Origin: an uncultured Opitutia bacterium
GTDB lineage: Bacteria > Verrucomicrobiota > Verrucomicrobiia > Opitutales > UBA953
DNA length: 7,651 nt
Reading direction: 5' to 3'
NCBI GenBank assembly: GCA_903879465.1
Contig: CAIRLQ010000332.1
Coordinates: 1-7,651, forward strand
Below the pieces are notes generated by a model. That model was not told the origin of the DNA and did not search any database. It saw only the letters and a list, made by a program, of their open reading frames with translations. The number at the start of each line of letters is the position of its first letter. Within the stretch, counting starts at the first letter, position 1. Below are positions 1 through 5,543 of this stretch, piece after piece. The position numbers and the translations under genes are program-made.

Positions 1-1249
1 CACCCTTGGCGACCATCTGGACGCCAAGAAGCTTGTCGGTCTTCGCACAGGCGACAACTTTCACGAAACCAGCCGTGCCATCGGAAGCGATTGCACGACC
101 ATTGCCAGCGAGTTGGAATTTACCTATGGAAACTTCGATATTCTTGGCTTTGGCGTCGGCTTCGGAAAGCCCCACCGAAGCCACTTCAGGGTCGGTATAA
201 ATCACACCAGGAATGATACCATAGTTTACGTGGCCATGCTTGCCAGCTAGGTTTTCCGCGACGGCGACACCTTCTTCTTCTGCCTTGTGTGCGAGCATCG
301 GGCCGACAACGACATCGCCGATGGCGTAAACTCCTGGGAGATTGGTCTTAAAATGAGCATCAATCACAATGCGGCCACGTTCATCGAGTTTGAGGCCAGC
401 TTCCGCGGCGCCCAGGCCAGTCGTGTTGGCCTTGCGACCAACGGCGACGAGAATCTTGTCGGCTGGAAATTCGAGGGCCTTGCCGTCGCGTTCGGCCGTG
501 AGCGCCGAGCCGCCGTCGCTCTTCTTCACTCCGGTGACCTTCGCACCCATCTCAAACTTGATACCTTGTTTCTCAAAGGCGCCCTGGGCGGCCTTGGCGA
601 CGTCGGTATCATAACTCGGGCCGCCGATGGAAGGCAGCATTTCCACGACCGTCACCTGTGAGCCGAGACGGGACCAGACCGAGCCGAGCTCTAGGCCGAT
701 GGCACCGGCGCCAACGACCACCATCTTGGCCGGGATGGACTTCAGGGAGATGCCATGATCAGAAGAGATTACCGTCTCGCCGTCGAACTTCATGAAAGGC
801 AGTTCGACCGGCACCGAGCCGGTGGCGATGAGGATGTTTTTCGTCTCGAGGGTACGATCGCCGGAAGTGCTGCGCACTAGAACCTCGCCCGTCTTGGCGA
901 GGCGGCCGAGGCCGCGGACGACTTCGACGTTACGCTTCTTAAGGAGGGCACCGACACCCATGTTGAGCTGGGCGACGACCTTATCCTTGTTGGCCATCAT
1001 AGCCGCCACGTCGAAGGTGATCTTTTCTGCACCCACCAATCCGTGTTTCTTGCCGTGCAAGGCGTGCTGGTAGACTTCGGTAGAGTGCAAGAGGGCTTTG
1101 GATGGGATGCAACCTACGTTCAGACAGGTGCCGCCGAGAGAGTTATCCTTCTCCACCAAGGCAACCTTGAGCCCGAGCTGGCCTGCCTTGATGGCGGCGA
1201 CATAGCCACCAGGGCCGGAGCCGATTACGACGAGATCGAATTGAGACAT
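1..1249 (-). CDS. lpd: Dihydrolipoyl dehydrogenase (E3), 3' end cut by window edge
   Basis: Flavoprotein disulfide reductase that reoxidises the dihydrolipoyl group of E2 and passes electrons through FAD to NAD+; cytoplasmic. It is not a closed ORF because it runs off the left edge; I translated 416 residues by hand. Seen: an N-terminal FAD-binding Rossmann motif GSGPGGYVAA (residues 10-19), the redox disulfide motif GGTCLNVGCIPSK (39-51, Cys42 and Cys47), ATGSVP (142-147), the NAD-binding loop VGAGAIGLELGS (179-190), and the second FAD contact YAIGDVV (308-314). The reading ends in LLGVQMVAKG, which in this family lies just before the dimerisation helix and the catalytic His-Pro motif. About 50 C-terminal residues of a usual 465-470 are therefore missing. 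The ATG at 1249 gives the expected family N-terminus. It starts 23 nt after the sucB stop, so it is very probably cotranscribed and serves this complex. It might also serve pyruvate dehydrogenase, which the window cannot show. Confidence 0.96.
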   Translation of the reverse strand, partial: MSQFDLVVIGSGPGGYVAAIKAGQLGLKVALVEKDNSLGGTCLNVGCIPSKALLHSTEVYQHALHGKKHGLVGAEKITFDVAAMMANKDKVVAQLNMGVGALLKKRNVEVVRGLGRLAKTGEVLVRSTSGDRTLETKNILIATGSVPVELPFMKFDGETVISSDHGISLKSIPAKMVVVGAGAIGLELGSVWSRLGSQVTVVEMLPSIGGPSYDTDVAKAAQGAFEKQGIKFEMGAKVTGVKKSDGGSALTAERDGKALEFPADKILVAVGRKANTTGLGAAEAGLKLDERGRIVIDAHFKTNLPGVYAIGDVVVGPMLAHKAEEEGVAVAENLAGKHGHVNYGIIPGVIYTDPEVASVGLSEADAKAKNIEVSIGKFQLAGNGRAIASDGTAGFVKVVACAKTDKLLGVQMVAKG

Positions 1250-1272
1250 ATTTTTAGGTAAGGGGGACGGGA
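1250..1272 (-). promoter_or_regulatory. lpd translation-initiation leader without Shine-Dalgarno, carrying CTTACCTAA
   Basis: This 23-nt spacer between the sucB stop and the lpd ATG reads, on the coding strand, C-rich sequence followed by CTTACCTAA (1262 down to 1254), then four A/T bases and the ATG. There is no AGGAG-like element. The same nine bases stand at exactly the same distance (4 nt) before the sucB ATG. The motif is seen directly; a role in translation initiation is inference. Confidence 0.35.
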
Positions 1273-2553
1273 TTAGACGCCAAAGAGCAGACGCTGCGGA
1301 TCCTCGATGAGCTGACGGACCTTCACCAGGAAAGTCACGGCCTCTTTGCCGTCGATGATGCGATGATCATACGACAGGGCGAGGTACATGATTGGACGAA
1401 TGACCACCTGGCCGTTTTCGGCGACGGGGCGCTCGACGATATTATGCAGACCCATGATCGCCGCCTGAGGGTGGTTGAGGATCGGGGTCGAGAGCATCGA
1501 GCCGTAGATGCCGCCATTAGAGATGGTGAAAATGCCGCCCTGAAGTTCAGGTAGCTGAATCTTGCCGTCGCGGGCGCGCTTACCGAAATCACCGATAGCT
1601 TTCTCGATGCCAGCGAAATTTAGCTGATCACAATCGCGGACGACCGGAACCATGAGCCCCTTGTCGGTGCCCACGGCCACTCCGATATCATAGAAATTAT
1701 TTTCGACGATATCTTCGCCATCGAGCTGGGCGTTGACAGGGCGAACCTCCTTGAGCGCCTGGACGGCGGCCTTCACGAAGAAGGACATGAAGCCCAGCTT
1801 GACCCCGTATTTCTTGAGAAATTCTTCGCCGTGTCGTTTGCGCAACTCCATCACTGGGGCCATATTGACCTCATTGAAAGTAGTAAGCATGGCGGTCTCG
1901 GACTTGGCCTGGACCAGACGTTCGGCGATTTTGCGGCGTAACGGCGACATGCGCTTACGGGTGGTGCGCCCCTCACGCGAGGGGATGACCACGGCGGCCG
2001 GTGCCGAAGAAGGCAATGCGGACTGACTAGGGGCACCAGCAGCTGGAGCTGGGGCGGCAACTGCGAGAATTGGAGACTGCCCAGACAGTGCTGCCAGCAT
2101 ATCGCCCTTGGTTACGCGACCAGCCTTACCCGAGCCCTCGACGCTGGCTGGATCAAGACCCGTCTCGGCCGAGAGGCGACGGACGGCAGGGGAGACTTCT
2201 GCGGCCGCACCCGACTTAACTAAGACTTCCTTGGTGGCGGGAGCAGCAGTAGCGACATGGACTGCCTTAGCTGTCGTCTGCGGGGCTGGCGCAGAGGCTA
2301 CTGGTGGATTACCCGCGGCACCGGCTTCGATGGAGGCGACGACTTGACCGACAAGCACTTCGGTGCCGGCGGCGACCACAATCGTGATCTTCCCATCGAC
2401 TTCAGCGGTGCCTTCCGAGGTCACCTTATCTGTCTCGTATGAGAAAAGAGCCTGGCCCTTGCGGACGGCATCTCCGGTTTGTACCAGCCAAGTAGCCAGC
2501 AGGCCTCCGGTGATAGATTCGCCCATGGGAGGGATTTTGACTTCGACGGCCAT
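1273..2553 (-). CDS. sucB: Dihydrolipoyllysine-residue succinyltransferase, E2 of 2-oxoglutarate dehydrogenase
   Basis: Core-forming E2 (also called odhB) that accepts the succinyl group from E1 on a swinging lipoyl arm and transfers it to CoA. The 426 residues are near the family's usual ~400. Seen in order: one lipoyl domain (about 2-77, lipoylated Lys43 in ETDKVTSE); an Ala/Pro-rich linker (about 78-117); a peripheral subunit-binding domain that docks E3 (about 119-156, VSPAVRRLSAETGLD); a second Ala/Pro linker (157-195); and the catalytic acyltransferase domain (about 200-426). The catalytic domain carries LTTFNEVNM (223-231), SNGGIYGSMLSTPILNHPQAAI (345-366) and the active-site SYDHRIIDG (394-402, His397 and Asp401). 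LTTFNEVNM and the STPI-N-PQ segment resemble succinyl- rather than acetyl-transferases, in line with the adjacent sucA. The start gives MAVEVKIPPMGES, the normal beginning of a lipoyl domain, so it is secure. There is no recognisable ribosome binding site. It lies between sucA and lpd on the same strand. Confidence 0.97.
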   Translation of the reverse strand: MAVEVKIPPMGESITGGLLATWLVQTGDAVRKGQALFSYETDKVTSEGTAEVDGKITIVVAAGTEVLVGQVVASIEAGAAGNPPVASAPAPQTTAKAVHVATAAPATKEVLVKSGAAAEVSPAVRRLSAETGLDPASVEGSGKAGRVTKGDMLAALSGQSPILAVAAPAPAAGAPSQSALPSSAPAAVVIPSREGRTTRKRMSPLRRKIAERLVQAKSETAMLTTFNEVNMAPVMELRKRHGEEFLKKYGVKLGFMSFFVKAAVQALKEVRPVNAQLDGEDIVENNFYDIGVAVGTDKGLMVPVVRDCDQLNFAGIEKAIGDFGKRARDGKIQLPELQGGIFTISNGGIYGSMLSTPILNHPQAAIMGLHNIVERPVAENGQVVIRPIMYLALSYDHRIIDGKEAVTFLVKVRQLIEDPQRLLFGV

Positions 2554-2566
2554 GAAATTAGGTAAG
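2554..2566 (-). promoter_or_regulatory. sucB initiation leader carrying the shared CTTACCTAA motif
   Basis: On the coding strand CTTACCTAA (2566 down to 2558) is followed by TTTC and the sucB ATG. It matches the nine bases before lpd with the same 4-nt spacing. The nearest purine-rich stretch (AAGG) lies too far upstream, beyond the motif, to act as a normal Shine-Dalgarno site. A TTGAAA at 2599-2594 could be a -35 box, but no -10 lies 17 bp downstream, so I see no support for a separate sucB promoter. Confidence 0.35.
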
Positions 2567-2615
2567 TGAAACCTTGGAAGCCCTTCTGGTCTGTTTCAAC
2601 GGGGAAATGACCCTT

Positions 2616-2639
2616 TAATCGACCTAAGAGAGCCGATTA
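2616..2639 (-). other. Second, shorter hairpin in the sucA-sucB spacer
   Basis: A perfect 6-bp inverted repeat (TAATCG/CGATTA, arms 2616-2621 and 2634-2639) encloses a 12-nt loop. It directly abuts the stronger hairpin at 2640-2689, with no base between them, so the two could stack coaxially in the mRNA. It could be extended by three G-C pairs (CCC at 2611-2613 with GGG at 2642-2644) across two mismatches, but only by taking bases from the larger stem. That makes the extended form and the larger hairpin partly exclusive. It is weak on its own. Confidence 0.35.
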
Positions 2640-2689
2640 GGGGGTAGTAGGATGTCTGCCTAAACGGAGAATTTCGCCTACTGACCCCC
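2640..2689 (-). other. Strong hairpin just after the sucA stop codon
   Basis: In the mRNA, GGGGGTCAGTAGG (2689 to 2677) begins two bases after the sucA stop codon and pairs with CCTACTACCCCC (2651 to 2640). The result is a 12-bp stem with one bulged C and a 25-nt loop. No U-run follows; the next bases are UAAUCG, the start of the second hairpin. It is therefore not a classical intrinsic terminator. Likely roles, by inference, are protecting the sucA 3' end, marking an mRNA processing site, or partial attenuation that lowers E2/E3 relative to E1. The sequence cannot choose between these. Confidence 0.6.
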
Positions 2690-2690
2690 A

Positions 2691-5411
2691 TTAGGCCGAA
2701 AAGGCCTGCCGAATAAGGTCAGCCTGTTCGATCTTATGAACCGCCAGCGAACCGACCGCCGGGGAGGCGGCCGCATCACGACCAGCATAGGCAGGGCGAA
2801 TACCGACCGCATCTTGGATGAGGTCGGAGACAAAGGACCATCCACCCATATTGCGGGGCTCATCCTGGACCCAGACGATTTTGGCGGGAGAGCCAAGGTC
2901 GGCGTGGAGCTTCTTGAGCGTTTCAGCATCAAACGGGTAGAACTGCTCAACACGCAAAATCGTGGTCGCAGTGTCCTTGCGAGCGATGCGTTCGGCGTCC
3001 AATTCGTAGAAGACTTTGCCCGAGCAAAGTAACAGACGTTCGGTTTTAGGTGCGGGGGTGGAGTCGGCAAGAATTGCGTGAAATCTTCCTTCGGTAAGTT
3101 CGGCTAACTTGCTCACGCATGACTTATGGCGCAACAGGCTCTTCGGAGTCATGACCACCAGTGGCTTGCGGTAGTCAGATTTGACCTGACGGCGAAGCAC
3201 GTGGAAGAGTTGGCCCGGTGTCGAAGGTTGCACGACCTGAAGATTATTTTCCGCACAAAGCTGAAGGAATCTTTCAAGGCGGGCGGATGAATGCTCCGGA
3301 CCCTGGCCTTCATAACCGTGTGGCAGCAACATAACCAAGCCGCTATCCTGACCCCACTTCGATTCCGCCGAAGCGAGGAATTGGTCGATCATGATCTGCG
3401 CACCGTTGGCGAAGTCGCCGAACTGGGCCTCCCAGATGACTAACGAATCTTTGGCCTCGAGCGAGTACCCGTAATCAAAGCCGAGGACCGCGTATTCCGA
3501 GAGAGAGGAATTAACCAACTCAATTTCGGCGCCGGCAATCGAACCAAGCGGACAATACTCCGCATCATTGGAAGGGTCATGCAACACGGCATGACGGTGA
3601 GAGAAAGTGCCTCGTTCGCAGTCTTGACCGGAGATACGCACCGGGTAGCCCTCCGCCAACAAAGACGCAAAAGCCAGGCCTTCGCCCAAACTCCAGTCAA
3701 AGTTGGCGCCGGACTTGAAAGCTTCGGCCTTAATGTCGAGCAGTCGCTTGATTTTCGGATTAGGTGAGAAGTCCGGAGGCATCTGCCAAAGTACCGGGGC
3801 CACCTTGGCCAAGAGTTCGGCGGGGACGGAGGTGTCCACTAGGTGCTGGTAAGGCGATATAAACGGACGGACGCCGGGAGGATTTTTCTTATGCTCCTCG
3901 ACCTCGACGGCAAGGGCGGCCTGGGCACGCTCTTGTGCGGCGTTCAGCAGGACGTCGAATTCCGTGCGAAGGGTGATTAATTCGCCGTCGGGTGCAGAAC
4001 CGGATTCCGTGAGACGCGAAGCGTAAAGCTCAGACACGCTCGAATGAGCGGTGATATTACGGTAAAGCACTGGCTGCGTGAAAGCCGGCTCGTCCGTCTC
4101 GTTATGACCGTAACGGCGGTAGCAAACGATGTCGACGACGGCATCCGCTCCGAATTTCTTGCGATAGTCCAAGGCAATCTCCGTTGCGAGAATCACTGCA
4201 TCTGGATCATCGCCGTTGGCGTGCAGAATGGGTGCTTCGGTAAACTTGGCAATTTCAGTGCAATGGCGACCGGTGCGAGCCTCGTCAGGATTAGTGGTGA
4301 AGCCGACCTGGTTATTGCTGACGAGATGGAGCGTGCCGCCCACAGAGTAACCCTTGAGGCCGGCGAGATTAAGGGTCTCCATGACGATACCCTGACCGGC
4401 AAACGCAGCGTCTCCGTGAATGAGTACCGGCAGAGCCTTCGAGCGATCGGAGCCACCCTGGAGATCGACGAGCGCTCGCGTCCGCCCGAGGACCACGGGA
4501 TTGACGGCTTCCAGGTGGCTGGGGTTGTAGGCTAAAGTAATACTGACTTCTTTGCCATCGACCACGCGGGCCCCGGCGTAACCCAGGTGATATTTGACGT
4601 CACCGTCGCCATGAGAGGTGTCGGGAATATGATTTTCGGAGTACGCACCATACAGGGCTTCGGCTTTTTTACCGCAAATGTTGACGAGGACATTCAAGCG
4701 GCCGCGGTGGGCCATGCCGATGACCACGTCGGCCACACCGTCGCTGGGCGCACGATCAATCACTTTGTCGAGAGCCGCCAACAGAACTTCGCCACCTTCA
4801 ACAGAGAAGCGCTTGGCCCCAACGAAAGTCTTGTGCAGGAAGCGCTCAAACTGCTCAGCTTGGACGATGGAACGAAGGAACCGGCGGCGGGCCGCGGCGT
4901 CATAGGCAGGGCGGAGGCCGCAGGATTCAATGCGCTCCTGAAGCCAGCGGCGGCGCTCACCATCCTGAATATGGGTGAACTCGACGCCGATAGGTCCGCA
5001 GTAGATGGATTTAAGTTTGGCGAGGATCTCGGACAAAGGCATGACCTTGCCGCCCTGGAAGTCGCCCGTATGGAATGACTGCGTCGCTGGAATATTATCA
5101 AGGCCAAGGGACTTGTCTGACAACTCAAAGTGCGGGACCGGGTCGAAAAGGGGATTGATGCGCGACTGTAGGTGACCCAGCACGCGATAAGCTTGGATGG
5201 CCGCGAGGACTTTCCACTGTGACACAGCATCCACTCCGACGGAGGCAGCCGCACCTTTTACGGCCTTAGGTGGAAGACTCATGCCGAGCTCAAAACCCTC
5301 GAAGAAGGCACGCCATTCGGCGTTCACCGAAGATGGGTCCTGGGACCATTGTTCGTGATAGGCGGCGATGAGGTCCGCATTCCAGCGTGTTCCGACACTA
5401 AGATGTTTCAT
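2691..5411 (-). CDS. sucA: 2-oxoglutarate dehydrogenase E1 component (ThDP-dependent)
   Basis: Catalyses the rate-setting oxidative decarboxylation of 2-oxoglutarate on thiamine diphosphate and reductively succinylates the E2 lipoyl group; TCA cycle, cytoplasm. The 906 residues compare with about 930 for typical bacterial SucA. Seen: a short N-terminal E2-anchoring segment (about 8-40, RWNADLIAAYHEQW...WRAFFEGFE); the dehydrogenase E1 domain (about 175-510) with GMAHRGRLN (232-240), NPSHLEAVNPV (296-306), the ThDP/Mg motif HGDAAFAGQG (332-341) to NNQ (366-368), VGFTTNP (369-375) and RRYGHNETDEP (432-442); a transketolase-like pyrimidine-binding domain (about 569-762) with RISGQDCERGTFSHRHA (592-607), WEAQFGDFANGAQ (660-672) and GYEGQGPEHSSARLERFLQL (699-718); and a C-terminal domain (about 763-905). 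All expected catalytic blocks are present, so it looks active. MKHLSVGTRW is a normal family start. The upstream context is only a weak AGGT, 8 nt before the ATG. It is first in the sucA-sucB-lpd cluster. Confidence 0.98.
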   Translation of the reverse strand: MKHLSVGTRWNADLIAAYHEQWSQDPSSVNAEWRAFFEGFELGMSLPPKAVKGAAASVGVDAVSQWKVLAAIQAYRVLGHLQSRINPLFDPVPHFELSDKSLGLDNIPATQSFHTGDFQGGKVMPLSEILAKLKSIYCGPIGVEFTHIQDGERRRWLQERIESCGLRPAYDAAARRRFLRSIVQAEQFERFLHKTFVGAKRFSVEGGEVLLAALDKVIDRAPSDGVADVVIGMAHRGRLNVLVNICGKKAEALYGAYSENHIPDTSHGDGDVKYHLGYAGARVVDGKEVSITLAYNPSHLEAVNPVVLGRTRALVDLQGGSDRSKALPVLIHGDAAFAGQGIVMETLNLAGLKGYSVGGTLHLVSNNQVGFTTNPDEARTGRHCTEIAKFTEAPILHANGDDPDAVILATEIALDYRKKFGADAVVDIVCYRRYGHNETDEPAFTQPVLYRNITAHSSVSELYASRLTESGSAPDGELITLRTEFDVLLNAAQERAQAALAVEVEEHKKNPPGVRPFISPYQHLVDTSVPAELLAKVAPVLWQMPPDFSPNPKIKRLLDIKAEAFKSGANFDWSLGEGLAFASLLAEGYPVRISGQDCERGTFSHRHAVLHDPSNDAEYCPLGSIAGAEIELVNSSLSEYAVLGFDYGYSLEAKDSLVIWEAQFGDFANGAQIMIDQFLASAESKWGQDSGLVMLLPHGYEGQGPEHSSARLERFLQLCAENNLQVVQPSTPGQLFHVLRRQVKSDYRKPLVVMTPKSLLRHKSCVSKLAELTEGRFHAILADSTPAPKTERLLLCSGKVFYELDAERIARKDTATTILRVEQFYPFDAETLKKLHADLGSPAKIVWVQDEPRNMGGWSFVSDLIQDAVGIRPAYAGRDAAASPAVGSLAVHKIEQADLIRQAFSA

Positions 5412-5463
5412 TTAAGTACCTGTAAAAGGGAGGTAAACCTTGGACACTTTGACCCGTATTAAC

Positions 5464-5494
5464 AAGCCCAGACCCTGCCCAAAAAAAGCCAGAC
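5464..5494 (+). repeat. Imperfect direct repeat AAGCC(C)AGAC, about two helical turns apart
   Basis: AAGCCCAGAC (5464-5473) recurs as AAGCCAGAC (5486-5494). The CAGAC cores are 21 bp apart, which is about two turns of B-DNA, with an A-tract between them. The pair lies downstream of the candidate sucA -10 box, where a bound protein could block transcription. An operator role is speculation; the repeat itself is seen. Confidence 0.3.
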
Positions 5495-5501
5495 TTTGGG
5501 G

Positions 5502-5530
5502 ATTGTAAGGACAAAATCAGGGAAGTTTAA
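5502..5530 (-). promoter_or_regulatory. Candidate sigma70-type promoter for sucA-sucB-lpd
   Basis: On the minus strand, TTAAAC (5530-5525, 3 of 6 matches to the -35 consensus) is followed after exactly 17 bp by TACAAT (5507-5502, 5 of 6 matches to the -10 consensus). Transcription would start near 5495 and give a leader of about 80 nt before the sucA ATG. The -35 side lies within 14 bp of the start codon chosen for the divergent helicase gene, so occupancy could affect both genes. This was spotted by eye; such matches are common by chance. Confidence 0.35.
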
Positions 5531-5543
5531 TGCGGGTCCGTCG

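Larger units (their letters stand above)
5412..5543. promoter_or_regulatory. Divergent intergenic region between sucA and the SNF2 helicase gene
   Basis: These 132 bp must hold the start signals for both outward-facing genes. They contain a candidate sucA promoter (5502-5530), a seven-base A-tract at 5481-5487, and an imperfect direct repeat (5464-5494). For the plus-strand gene I see isolated partial boxes such as TTGACC at 5449-5454, but no correctly spaced -10, so I do not place its promoter. A perfect GGGAGGT on the plus strand at 5428-5434 is read as ACCTCCC in the sucA leader and cannot be its ribosome binding site. Confidence 0.6.

Noticed and set aside
287..661. 124-codon plus-strand ORF antisense to lpd
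   Set aside because: The opposite strand encodes continuous dihydrolipoyl dehydrogenase with all family motifs; this is an antisense shadow.
2502..2549. sucB as a pyruvate dehydrogenase (acetyltransferase) E2
   Set aside because: The LTTFNEVNM and STPILNHPQ blocks, the single lipoyl domain and the adjacent sucA point to the 2-oxoglutarate complex.
2571..2599. TTGAAA -35-like box as an independent sucB promoter
   Set aside because: Seventeen bp downstream the sequence is CAAGGT, which does not resemble a -10 box.
2640..2689. Intrinsic terminator after sucA
   Set aside because: The stem is strong but no U-run follows, and the downstream genes encode the other subunits of the same complex; called a structural hairpin instead.
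4044..5078. Two 163-codon plus-strand ORFs antisense to sucA
   Set aside because: They are shadows of the conserved E1 coding frame, with no recognisable domains and no promoter or ribosome binding site.
5478..5500. GGC followed by seven T on the minus strand as a terminator remnant
   Set aside because: No stable stem precedes the T-run in the minus-strand direction, and the site lies in the sucA leader.
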